From contig NZ_JAGZSD010000005.1 of assembly GCF_018381315.1 (NCBI RefSeq), positions 186,001 to 250,000 on the forward strand: a stretch of 64,000 bases of DNA. The letters are read 5' to 3'. The notes under the pieces are model-generated. The model saw nothing but the letters and a program-made list of their open reading frames with translations, searched no databases and was not told the DNA's origin. Of the stretch, positions 17,571-25,246 are shown piece after piece (within the stretch, counting starts at the first letter, position 1; every line of letters starts with the position of its first letter). Origin of the DNA: Anaerostipes sp. (GTDB taxonomy: Bacteria > Bacillota > Clostridia > Lachnospirales > Lachnospiraceae). The translations under genes were made by a program, and so were the position numbers.

Positions 17571-17598
17571 TCTGCGGGCATCCTGCACGGAACAAAAA

Positions 17599-17725
17599 GA
17601 ATCCGCTTGCGGGATTCTCCGCCTGCGGCGGGTCGCTTTGGCGACATGATTCCTTATCGCCGCAGTGCGATCCTCGCGGAGCGTTTTTTATTGCATAGGG
17701 GATTCTGAAGGAATCCCCTATGCAA
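17599..17725. repeat. GC-rich palindrome cluster between carB and glnA
   Basis: Several palindromes lie in a row: GAATCCGCTTGCGGGATTC (17599-17617), CGCCTGCGGCG (17620-17630), GTCGCTTTGGCGAC (17632-17645) and a perfect 15-bp arm palindrome beginning TTGCATAGGGGATTC with a 5-base loop (17691-17725). Base composition differs sharply from the AT-rich surroundings. It resembles intergenic repetitive elements of the REP type rather than a gene. No open frame is supported here. Confidence 0.6.
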
Positions 17726-17732
17726 TAAAAAA

Positions 17733-17761
17733 GGGTACCTTTAATAGACTTAAAGGTACCC
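17733..17761 (-). terminator. Intrinsic terminator of carAB
   Basis: On the minus strand GGGGTACCTTTAA pairs with TTAAAGGTACCC and is followed by TTTTTTATT. It lies ten bases after the carB stop codon and ends the carAB transcript. Confidence 0.85.
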
Positions 17762-17771
17762 CGTTGTACGT

Positions 17772-20700
17772 TTAAATTTGTGCGATGTCCACAACTGACA
17801 AGTTTTCTCTGCTTCCTGATTCCAGGCTGGTCAGCAGTGCATCTGCTGTATCAAGGCTGGTCAGGCAGGTCACACCGGTTTCGATCGCATACCGGCGGAT
17901 CAGGAATCCGTCCTTGCTGCGCCCTACTCCCTGAGAAGGTGTGTCTATGATCAAATCTATTTTATCATCTAAAATCAAATCAAGCAAGTTCGGCGATTCT
18001 TCCTCAAGCTTATTGATCGGATGGGCAGGCACTCCATTTTCATTCAAAACCCTGCATGTGCTCCTTGTGGAAAAGATTTCATATCCGAGATTTGCAAATC
18101 TTCTTCCGATGTCCACTGCATCAATCTTATCAGAATCCTTTACCGTAAGAATCATCTTCTTGTACTTCGGAAGATTGATTCCAGCTCCCAGGAACGCTTT
18201 ATAAAGCGCTTCGTTGTAATTCTTGGAGACACCAAGGCATTCTCCTGTAGACTTCATCTCCGGTCCAAGGCTGACCTCTGCCCCGCGCAGTTTTTCAAAA
18301 GAGAATACCGGCTTTTTGATTGCATAATACTCAGATTCATCCTGAAGCCCCGGTTTATATTCCAGATTTTTGATCTTAGCTCCGGAGATCACTTTGGCTG
18401 CCAGATCTACGATCGGAATTCCCGTCACCTTGCTGATATAAGGAACCGTCCGGCTGGAGCGGGGATTTACCTCGATCACATACACTTCCTCATCACATAC
18501 GATGAACTGAATATTTATCAGTCCAACGACATTCAGTGATTTTGCAAGCTTTCTTGTATACTCTGCAATGACACGTTTAACCTTTTCACTCAGGTTGATG
18601 GATGGATAGACAGAAATACTGTCACCGGAATGAATGCCGGCACGCTCGATGTGTTCCATGATTCCAGGAATAATGATCTCTTCCCCGTCACACACTGCAT
18701 CGACCTCAACTTCCCGTCCTACTAAATATTTGTCGACCAAAATCGGATGTTCCTGGGTCTGCCGGTTGATAATCTCGATAAAAGAAATAATATCTTCATC
18801 GGAGACCGCAATCTGCATTCCCTGTCCTCCAAGCACATAGGAAGGTCTCACCAGAACCGGATATCCCAGTTCATGGGCCGCCTTTAATGCTTCTTCACAG
18901 GTAAATACAGTTGTTCCTTTTGGCCTTGGAATACAGCACTCTTCAAGAATCTCGTCAAATAATTCTCTGTCCTCTGCGGCATCAACATTTTCAGCGCTTG
19001 TGCCCAGAATCGGAACTCCCATCTCCATCAGTGCCTGTGTCAGTTTAATTGCTGTCTGTCCGCCGAACTGTACAACTGCTCCGTCCGGTTTTTCCAGATC
19101 CACAATACTTTCCACATCTTCCGCGGTAAGCGGCTCGAAATACAGTTTATCTGCCACATCAAAGTCTGTGGATACAGTCTCTGGGTTATTATTTACAATA
19201 ATCGTTTCATATCCGGCATCTCTCAAAGCCCATACGCTGTGCACAGAGCAGTAGTCAAACTCAATTCCCTGTCCGATACGGATCGGACCGGAGCCCAATA
19301 CCATAACCTTTTTCTTTTTGCTCAGTTCCTCTACTTCGTTTTCACTTCCATAGATAGAGTAATAATACGGAGTGCTGGCTTCAAACTCGGCAGCGCAGGT
19401 ATCTACCATCTTATAAGCTGCATGAAGACCAAACTGATTTCTCAGTTCTTTGATCTCTTTTGCTGTTTTTCCTGTCAGCTTTCCGATGACAGAATCTGGG
19501 AACTCTAAACGCTTAGCTTCTGCAAGAAGCTCTTTATCTAATTCTCCTGCTGCTTCCAGTTTCTTCTCCATCTCTACCAGAACGGCGATCTTATCTAAGA
19601 ACCACCGGTCAATCTTGGTAATATTAAAGATGGTGTCATAGTCAAATCCTCTGCGGATTGCCTCTGCAATCACATAGATTCTTAAATCATCAATCTTTTC
19701 TAATTCTTTTGTCAATTCTTCATCTGACATTTCTCCATAGCTGCCGAAAATCAGGCTGTCTACATTCTGTTCCAGAGAACGGATAGCCTTCATCAATGCA
19801 CCTTCAAAGTTGTTGCAGATACTCATGACCTCTCCGGTTGCTTTCATCTGAGTGGTCAGAGTTCTCTTTGCATGGATAAATTTATCAAACGGAAGACGCG
19901 GCATTTTCACAACACAGTAATCCAGCATCGGCTCAAAACTTGCATATGTCTTTCCTGTGATGGCATTTGGAATCTCATCCAAATTGTATCCCACAGCAAT
20001 CTTTGCTGTCACCTTTGCAATCGGATATCCTGTCGCTTTGGATGCCAACGCAGATGAACGGCTGACGCGGGGATTTACCTCAATAACACAGTACTCAAAA
20101 CTATCAGGATTTAATGCGAACTGGACATTACATCCCCCGTTTACTTTCAGTTCTGTGATAATGTTCAGTGCAGAAGTTCTCAGCATCTGGTATTCTTTAT
20201 CCCCCAATGTCTGTGAAGGGGCAACTACGATACTGTCACCTGTATGGACACCGACCGGATCAATATTTTCCATATTACATACGGTAATGCAGGTGCCGTT
20301 GGCATCACGCATCACTTCATATTCAACTTCTTTCCATCCGCCGATGTAGCGCTCTACCAGAACTTCCCCAACACGGCTCAGTCTGAGCCCGTTTTCCAGA
20401 ATTACTTCCAGCTCTTCTCTGTCATGGGCAATTCCTCCGCCGCTTCCGCCTAAAGTATAGGCCGGACGGCAGACTACCGGATAACCGATCTCTTCTGCAA
20501 ACTCAGCGCCTGCCGGTATGTCTGTGACAACTTTTCCGGCTGCAATCGGTTCTCCGATCTTTTCCATAGTGTCTTTGAATTCCTGGCGGTCCTCTGCTTT
20601 TTTAATGGTTGTGGAAGATGTACCGATCAGACGCACACCGCTTCTCTCAAGGTATCCGCTTTCTTCCAGCTCCATTGCCAGATTCAGTGCAGCCTGTCCT

Positions 20701-20972
20701 CCCAATGTCGGGAGAATGCTGTCCGGCTTTTCCTTCTCTACAATCTTTTCCACTACTTCTGCAGTCAGCGGTTCAATATAAACTTTATCTGCAATGTCCT
20801 TATCGGTCATGATCGTAGCCGGATTGGAATTCACCAAAACAACTTCGATCCCTTCTTCCTGAAGAGCACGGCAGGCCTGGGTTCCCGCATAGTCAAACTC
20901 TGCTGCCTGTCCGATAATAATCGGTCCGGAACCAATGACTAATACTTTTTTAATACTTTCAATCCTAGGCAT
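17772..20972 (-). CDS. carB: Carbamoyl-phosphate synthase large subunit
   Basis: A 1066-residue synthetase subunit producing carbamoyl phosphate from ammonia (tunnelled from CarA), bicarbonate and two ATP, for pyrimidines and arginine. It has two homologous ATP-grasp halves. The first begins VLVIGSGPIIIGQAAEFDYAG and the second MVLGSGPIRIGQGIEFDYCS. Both contain VNPRVSRSSALASKATGYPI or the equivalent VNPRSSRTVPYISKVTGIPI. The C-terminal allosteric MGS-like domain covers about the last 140 residues. It overlaps the end of carA by eight bases with AAAGGAG in front, so translation is coupled. Neither pyr nor arg genes adjoin. Confidence 0.97.
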   Translation of the reverse strand: MPRIESIKKVLVIGSGPIIIGQAAEFDYAGTQACRALQEEGIEVVLVNSNPATIMTDKDIADKVYIEPLTAEVVEKIVEKEKPDSILPTLGGQAALNLAMELEESGYLERSGVRLIGTSSTTIKKAEDRQEFKDTMEKIGEPIAAGKVVTDIPAGAEFAEEIGYPVVCRPAYTLGGSGGGIAHDREELEVILENGLRLSRVGEVLVERYIGGWKEVEYEVMRDANGTCITVCNMENIDPVGVHTGDSIVVAPSQTLGDKEYQMLRTSALNIITELKVNGGCNVQFALNPDSFEYCVIEVNPRVSRSSALASKATGYPIAKVTAKIAVGYNLDEIPNAITGKTYASFEPMLDYCVVKMPRLPFDKFIHAKRTLTTQMKATGEVMSICNNFEGALMKAIRSLEQNVDSLIFGSYGEMSDEELTKELEKIDDLRIYVIAEAIRRGFDYDTIFNITKIDRWFLDKIAVLVEMEKKLEAAGELDKELLAEAKRLEFPDSVIGKLTGKTAKEIKELRNQFGLHAAYKMVDTCAAEFEASTPYYYSIYGSENEVEELSKKKKVMVLGSGPIRIGQGIEFDYCSVHSVWALRDAGYETIIVNNNPETVSTDFDVADKLYFEPLTAEDVESIVDLEKPDGAVVQFGGQTAIKLTQALMEMGVPILGTSAENVDAAEDRELFDEILEECCIPRPKGTTVFTCEEALKAAHELGYPVLVRPSYVLGGQGMQIAVSDEDIISFIEIINRQTQEHPILVDKYLVGREVEVDAVCDGEEIIIPGIMEHIERAGIHSGDSISVYPSINLSEKVKRVIAEYTRKLAKSLNVVGLINIQFIVCDEEVYVIEVNPRSSRTVPYISKVTGIPIVDLAAKVISGAKIKNLEYKPGLQDESEYYAIKKPVFSFEKLRGAEVSLGPEMKSTGECLGVSKNYNEALYKAFLGAGINLPKYKKMILTVKDSDKIDAVDIGRRFANLGYEIFSTRSTCRVLNENGVPAHPINKLEEESPNLLDLILDDKIDLIIDTPSQGVGRSKDGFLIRRYAIETGVTCLTSLDTADALLTSLESGSRENLSVVDIAQI

Positions 20973-22044
20973 TTTTTGCTCCTTTCATCATTTCAATAAA
21001 TTCGTCAAACAAGTAAGCGGTATCTACCGGCCCCGGGCTGGCTTCCGGATGGAACTGAACAGTCCGGACATTTTTGCCTTTGTAGCGGAGTCCCTCAATA
21101 CTTTTGTCATTGACATTGATAAATGAAATCTCTGCCAGATTCTTTGGAACGCTCTCTTTCTTGATGACATATCCATGGTTTTGTGAAGATATATAAACAC
21201 GTCCTGTAGCCAAATCCTTTACCGGGTGATTGCCGCCGCGGTGCCCGAAACGCATCTTTCTTGTATCTGCCCCATTGGCAAGAGCCATCAGCTGATGCCC
21301 CAGACAGATTGCAAAGATCGGCACATCACTGTCATATAATTTTTTGATTTCTTCTATAATGGACACACATTCTTTCGGATCCCCAGGTCCGTTGGATAAC
21401 ATAATTCCGTCCGGCTGATCCCCGAGGATCTCTTCTGCTGCAGTAAATGCCGGATATACAGTAACATCACACCCTCTTTTATTCAGAGATTTTGCAATGT
21501 TGTTTTTGGTACCCAAATCTAACAGGGCTACTTTCAGTCCTTCGCCCGGAAAATGCTCTTTTTCTTTTCTTGTCACAGTCTTAACTGCATCTTTTACCTG
21601 ATACCCTTTCAGTTTTGGAAGAATCTCGTTCAAATCATAATCCGGATTTGTTGTGATCATTCCTCCCATACAGCCTTCTTCTCTCAAAATTTTAGTAATC
21701 GCTCTGGTATCTACTCCCTGGATTCCGGGAATATCATTGGCGATCAGATATGCTTCTAAATCCTGCTCGCTTCTGAAATTGCTTGAAGTTCTGGATAATT
21801 CCCTTACAATAAAAGCTGAATGCCATGGTTTTACAGATTCTGCATCTTCAAGACATACGCCGTAATTTCCAATCAGCGGATATGTCATGACAACTCCCTG
21901 TCCCTGATAGGACGGGTCTGTAAGCACCTCTAAATAACCTGTCATCGATGTATTGAATACAACTTCGCAGATCACTTCTTTTTTGGCACCGAAACTTTTT
22001 CCTTTAAACACTTGCCCATCTTCCAAAATCAAAAATGCGTCCAT
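20965..22044 (-). CDS. carA: Carbamoyl-phosphate synthase small subunit (glutaminase)
   Basis: A 359-residue class I glutamine amidotransferase subunit that releases ammonia to CarB. The N-terminal domain shows LILEDGQVFKGKSFGA and VVFNTSMTGYLEVLTDPSY. The C-terminal GATase domain has LSNGPGDPKEC, the nucleophile Cys in FAICLGHQLMALANG and the His/Glu pair in TVQFHPEASPGPVDT. AAGGAGG precedes the ATG. It is the first gene of the carAB operon, with a 180-bp leader. Confidence 0.97.
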   Translation of the reverse strand: MDAFLILEDGQVFKGKSFGAKKEVICEVVFNTSMTGYLEVLTDPSYQGQGVVMTYPLIGNYGVCLEDAESVKPWHSAFIVRELSRTSSNFRSEQDLEAYLIANDIPGIQGVDTRAITKILREEGCMGGMITTNPDYDLNEILPKLKGYQVKDAVKTVTRKEKEHFPGEGLKVALLDLGTKNNIAKSLNKRGCDVTVYPAFTAAEEILGDQPDGIMLSNGPGDPKECVSIIEEIKKLYDSDVPIFAICLGHQLMALANGADTRKMRFGHRGGNHPVKDLATGRVYISSQNHGYVIKKESVPKNLAEISFINVNDKSIEGLRYKGKNVRTVQFHPEASPGPVDTAYLFDEFIEMMKGAKNA

Positions 22045-22198
22045 GAGTCTGTTTCCTCCTTAAAAATGTGCATAAAAAAAATATATCCAAAAATAAAAAT
22101 CACGAATCCAAGCATTGAGGTGCAGACGCAGTTCAATGCAATATGTGGTATTATTTTAGATATATCTCTCTACAAATTGTAAAAATTTTATCACAAAT
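22045..22198 (-). promoter_or_regulatory. carA leader with one hairpin
   Basis: The untranslated region ahead of carA is very AT-rich. On the minus strand GCATTGA and TCAATGC can pair around a 14-base loop, followed after about 16 bases by a T-rich stretch. This may be an attenuator, but I see no clear PyrR-binding or arginine-box sequence. A plausible -10 (TAAAAT near 22160) exists without a well-spaced -35. Confidence 0.35.
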
Positions 22199-22222
22199 AA
22201 AAACCTTTTGCAAGGGTTTTTG
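22199..22222 (-). terminator. Terminator of queH
   Basis: Five bases after the queH stop codon the minus strand reads AAAAACCCTTGCAAAAGGTTTTTATT, a short A/C-G/T stem running into a U-tract. Confidence 0.6.
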
Positions 22223-22226
22223 ACAA

Positions 22227-22835
22227 TTAATTTTCGTTTTTCGAAAAAATACAGCCGCAAAAACTTTGCCTGTATAAACCAAACTTTTGTGATAACTCCA
22301 CTGAACGTTTATAACCGTTTTTCTTTTTAAAGTCCGAGGGTAAAAACTTTACTTGATACTGCTCCTCTGACTCCTGTCCGATTTCATTGAGCCATTGGGC
22401 ATTTTTCAGCGGACTGATGGTAAGCGTTGTCGTAAAATAATCACTTTCCAATTCCTTTGCCTTCCTGGCTGCCTCTGTAAGTCTCAGGCGGTAGCACTTC
22501 AGGCATCTCTTCCCGCCTTCCGGTTCCTTTTCATATCCCTTAACAGCCTGATAAAACTCTTCCGGACGAAACGTTTCTTTTATAAAAGAAACCTGGTTAG
22601 AAAGTCCCATCTCCGAAATCAAACGCTCCTGCTCCCTTGCTCTTTTTTCATATTCTTCTTTGGAGTCGATGTTGGGGTTAAAATAATACACTGTGATTTG
22701 AAAATACTTTGAGAGATATTCCAAAACATAACTGCTGCATGGGGCACAGCAGCTGTGCAGCAAAAGGGAAGGCCTCTGATCCTGAAGCCCTTCTATAATA
22801 CAGTCTAACTTTTTTTGATAATTTTCCTTCATCAT
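22227..22835 (-). CDS. queH: Epoxyqueuosine reductase QueH
   Basis: A cytoplasmic metalloenzyme of about 202 residues that reduces epoxyqueuosine in tRNA to queuosine, non-homologous to the cobalamin-dependent QueG. Diagnostic features are the adjacent cysteines in LLLHSCCAPCSSYVLEYL, the YYFNPNI strand, a second cysteine pair in KRCLKCYRLRL and FCGCIFS at the C-terminus. AGGAG is best spaced from the ATG at 22835, not the upstream GTG. It stands alone with its own terminator. Confidence 0.9.
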   Translation of the reverse strand: MMKENYQKKLDCIIEGLQDQRPSLLLHSCCAPCSSYVLEYLSKYFQITVYYFNPNIDSKEEYEKRAREQERLISEMGLSNQVSFIKETFRPEEFYQAVKGYEKEPEGGKRCLKCYRLRLTEAARKAKELESDYFTTTLTISPLKNAQWLNEIGQESEEQYQVKFLPSDFKKKNGYKRSVELSQKFGLYRQSFCGCIFSKNEN

Positions 22836-22903
22836 TTTCACTCCTGTTTCTTATTATACACGAAAATGACAGGATTTCAATTTATGACAGATGAATTTCA
22901 AAA

Positions 22904-22940
22904 AAATGGCATTGTCCGCTGTTCTGTGACAATGCCATTT
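22904..22940 (-). terminator. Terminator after the YbjQ-family gene
   Basis: On the minus strand AAATGGCATTGTC pairs with GACAATGCCATTT and is followed by TTTTTGAAATT. It begins directly after the stop codon of the 22943-23254 gene. Confidence 0.85.
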
Positions 22941-22942
22941 TC

Positions 22943-23254
22943 CTATTTAAATTTAACTGCTGTTCCGTATGCCATGATTTCGGCAGCTCCGGCCATGACT
23001 TCAGCTGAGGCATAGCGGACACATACAACTGCGTCTGCCCCTAGCTTTTCCGCTTCCTCCACCATACGTTTTGTGGCAAGAGCTCGGGCCTCGTTCATCA
23101 TTTCCGTATAGGCTTTCAGTTCACCGCCAACCAAATGTTTGAATCCCTGGGTAATATCGCGGCCTACATTTCTTGTCTGGATCGTATTGCCTTTTACCAT
23201 TTCTAAAGTTTCTAATTCTTTTCCAGATATTGTTTCAGTAGTTACTAAGATCAT
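22943..23254 (-). CDS. YbjQ/UPF0145 family protein
   Basis: A protein of about 103 residues recognised by MILVTTETISGKELETLEMV, the run VGGELKAYTEMMNEAR, and GADAVVCVRYASAEVMAGAAEI. The family forms pentamers and has been called heavy-metal-binding, but its function is not established. The frame could start at GTG codons up to 23266, but the family normally begins at MILVTTE. It overlaps the end of the small membrane-protein gene upstream by 20 bases, so the two are translated from one message. Confidence 0.88.
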   Translation of the reverse strand: MILVTTETISGKELETLEMVKGNTIQTRNVGRDITQGFKHLVGGELKAYTEMMNEARALATKRMVEEAEKLGADAVVCVRYASAEVMAGAAEIMAYGTAVKFK

Positions 23255-23456
23255 CTTCCTCACCACTCCTTACTTCCTTAATGCGTTCAACGAGTACATA
23301 GACGGAGACGCCTGCCAGGCAAAGCGGGATGAGTCCAATCAGCAGACGGAGACCGACAGATAATGGAATTAAAACAAAAATCAGTCCAAAATAAAATACT
23401 AAAAATGCGATTGTGATAACCGTCACAATGATTGGGGCAATTAGCTTCTTCATCAT
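23235..23456 (-). CDS. Small two-helix membrane protein
   Basis: A 73-residue protein with two hydrophobic helices (APIIVTVITIAFLVFYFGLI and LRLLIGLIPLCLAGVSVYVL) and an acidic tail (RSGEEDDLSNY). No named family is recognised. AAGGAGG lies ten bases before the ATG and a promoter precedes it. It overlaps the YbjQ-family gene, implying a shared role or simple co-transcription. Confidence 0.7.
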   Translation of the reverse strand: MMKKLIAPIIVTVITIAFLVFYFGLIFVLIPLSVGLRLLIGLIPLCLAGVSVYVLVERIKEVRSGEEDDLSNY

Positions 23457-23496
23457 GTGAGATGCGCCTCCTTTTTTGTATTAATATTATAGTACA

Positions 23497-23525
23497 ATAA
23501 TATAATAAACTATATGAAAAGTCAA
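23497..23525 (-). promoter_or_regulatory. Promoter of the small membrane protein / YbjQ pair
   Basis: On the minus strand TTGACT (23520-23525) and TATTAT (23497-23502) are separated by 17 bp and lie about 40 bp upstream of the ATG at 23456. Confidence 0.6.
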
Positions 23526-23554
23526 ATAAAAAATTTTACAGTTTAAACTTTTCC

Positions 23555-23619
23555 GGCATCAAAGCACCCCGTATTTTATACTCTGCGAGTGGATGTGTTC
23601 TGCACAATAAGGTATACTA
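23555..23619 (-). repeat. Dispersed ~65-bp repeat, copy A
   Basis: The minus strand carries tatacc, then TGTGCAGAACAC, then TATAAAATACGGGGTGC. The same ordered blocks occur at 24649-24720, 35933-36000 and 53633-53699. This copy sits between the lipoprotein stop codon and the next promoter. It has no coding capacity. Confidence 0.55.
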
Positions 23620-23621
23620 TT

Positions 23622-24587
23622 TTATTCCTGTATTATAAGTGTAGACAGAACGTTATCTAATTGATCTTCATATTTTTCGTCCTGATAAAAAGTCGTAAAA
23701 TAAATAATCTTATCATCCAATGTCAAAAGGAAAATTTGACATTTCATATCTACATCTTCACTGTTCATATCAAATGTGACATACTTTCCTTTTATGTTGT
23801 TGACTGTTCTGTTTTGGATCTCTAAGCTTTTTTTGTTAATTTCGTTGCTAGATGAAATTTCCTGTATAAAACTGTTTAATGTTGCTTTATCGTTGATATC
23901 CTCTCCATCTGCATCAACACCTGCCGCTTGAAAAACTAGGACACCCTCTCCATTTTCCTCCAAATGAAAAGTAGTTTCATCACTCTCTGTTTGTTTCCAA
24001 TTCTTCGGTATCCTATAAGTTAAGCCGGTTCCATCCACCTTGTATAACTTCGTGTCATCTTTCTTTTCTTCTACCTTTGCCTTTACAGAAGACATAATAT
24101 CGTCAAATTTCTCCTTATATTTTGAATCTGTATAAAACATTGAGAAGGTTACAATTTTGGCCTCTCCTGCATTCGCAACAAATCCTTGGTATTTCATCTC
24201 TCCATTGTCATTTTCTGCATCAAAAGATATATACTGTCCTTTTAAACTATCGACTTCCTTACTCTCCGCTTTTAAATTATCCTTATAATATGGATTATTA
24301 TTTTTTATACCTCCCAAATATTCATTCAAGGACTCCTCTGTATTAATATCTACTGCCGTTGGCATCTCAGTAACTTCTACCTGAAAAGTAACTACAATTT
24401 TTCCTCCGCTCTCTTTTTGAAAAACCCCTTTTGTTTCATCTGATTCTTTCCAGGATTCAGGAAGCTTATAGGTTATATCTGCTCCTTCTACTGTATGTTT
24501 TTTTGTTCCCTCCTTTTTTTTAGATCCACATCCTACCAGACTCATTGTTAATACAAGCGTAATTAATGCTAATAAAACTTTTTTCAT
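23622..24587 (-). CDS. Lipoprotein with two tandem copies of one domain
   Basis: A 321-residue secreted lipoprotein. The type II signal peptide ends in the lipobox LVGC, with Cys20 as lipidation site, and is followed by a charged linker. Two similar domains follow, about 35-170 and 180-320. The first has ADITYKLPESWKESDETKGV, a YISFDAENDNGEMKYQGF strand and FSMFYTDSKYKEKFDDIMSS. The second has TGLTYRIPKNWKQTESDETT, YVTFDMNSEDVDMKCQIF and FTTFYQDEKYEDQLDNVLST. This is an internal duplication; the fold resembles PsbP-like surface domains, but no function can be assigned. AAGGAGAGAGAGA precedes the ATG. Confidence 0.75.
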   Translation of the reverse strand: MKKVLLALITLVLTMSLVGCGSKKKEGTKKHTVEGADITYKLPESWKESDETKGVFQKESGGKIVVTFQVEVTEMPTAVDINTEESLNEYLGGIKNNNPYYKDNLKAESKEVDSLKGQYISFDAENDNGEMKYQGFVANAGEAKIVTFSMFYTDSKYKEKFDDIMSSVKAKVEEKKDDTKLYKVDGTGLTYRIPKNWKQTESDETTFHLEENGEGVLVFQAAGVDADGEDINDKATLNSFIQEISSSNEINKKSLEIQNRTVNNIKGKYVTFDMNSEDVDMKCQIFLLTLDDKIIYFTTFYQDEKYEDQLDNVLSTLIIQE

Positions 24588-24648
24588 TCTCTCTCTCCTT
24601 CTTTAAAATGAAATGTTATAAAGTTTTGTAAATAAGTTACACATTAAT

Positions 24649-24720
24649 TATACCTTATCGTGCGCAAGCACGCTAGCCCGGAAGGGCATAAAATACGGGG
24701 GCCCTGTGGGTATACTTATA
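24649..24720 (+). repeat. Dispersed ~65-bp repeat, copy C
   Basis: The plus strand reads tataccttatcg, then GTGCGCAAGCACG, then CATAAAATACGGGGGCCC and a closing gggtatac. It shares block order and spacing with copies A, B and D and has inverted termini (tatacc / gggtata). It fills most of the gap between the lipoprotein gene and the DEDDh gene that ends the CRISPR island. Confidence 0.55.
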
Positions 24721-24729
24721 TTTCCTCCT

Positions 24730-25245
24730 TTATTCAACAGTTTTCGCACGTATTTCTTTCCATATTTCTAAGCTGATTTTTACATCTTCTAACGCATTGT
24801 GCAGTTTTCTCTTTTCCTGTATGAGGTCTTCTCTCGGCGTTAACGGATCTATTCCTGCAGAGTAAAGCATACTGCTTAAATCCAGCATCGGATAGGGTGC
24901 TTTCCATTGCCTGGATTCTCTGTCAGTCTGCACACAACGCTGAAAGAGTCTGCATTCTACAGGAAACGGCACATCAGCGATACAATAACTGTTTTCATGA
25001 TACTTCAGCCAGAACATCCAGAAGAATTCCAGAAGTTCTTCCTCAGTTCCAATTTCTTCGTACTCTCCGATCACCGGAATTACATTATCTCTGACCCACT
25101 GGGTTTGAATTTCCTCTTGTTTGAATTTTTTTCCAATATAAAGTGAATCAATTTCCCTCCCACTCTCGTCTGCAACAATTGCTGCTATGGTCAGAAAGGA
25201 TCCATACAGTCCATCAGTCTCTGCATCTACAAAAAAATAATATAT
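24730..25245 (-). CDS. DEDDh-family exonuclease-fold protein of the type III-B locus
   Basis: About 171 residues with the DEDDh 3'-5' exonuclease motifs: D7-x-E9 in YYFFVDAETDG (Exo I), Asp91 in CIADVPFPVE (Exo II) and H149-NALE-D154 (Exo III). Between the upstream in-frame stop (25258-25260) and DxE there is no ATG, GTG, TTG or CTG codon. The start shown is the ATA at 25243-25245, seven bases after AGGAGG; starts further in would lose the catalytic DxE. The frame is +1 relative to corA and crosses its stop codon, so frameshift fusion is the other option. In CorA-containing type III-B loci a nuclease or phosphodiesterase next to corA is thought to destroy the signal nucleotide. Confidence 0.75.
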   Translation of the reverse strand: MYYFFVDAETDGLYGSFLTIAAIVADESGREIDSLYIGKKFKQEEIQTQWVRDNVIPVIGEYEEIGTEEELLEFFWMFWLKYHENSYCIADVPFPVECRLFQRCVQTDRESRQWKAPYPMLDLSSMLYSAGIDPLTPREDLIQEKRKLHNALEDVKISLEIWKEIRAKTVE

Positions 25246-25246
25246 A

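Noticed and set aside
17772..20972. Several plus-strand open frames of 60-170 codons opposite carB
   Set aside because: These are shadows of the long, conserved carB frame and lack ribosome-binding sites.
24730..25074. Starting the DEDDh gene at the GTG at 25074 (114 residues)
   Set aside because: This would omit the Exo I DxE motif and leave a long unexplained conserved frame between it and corA.
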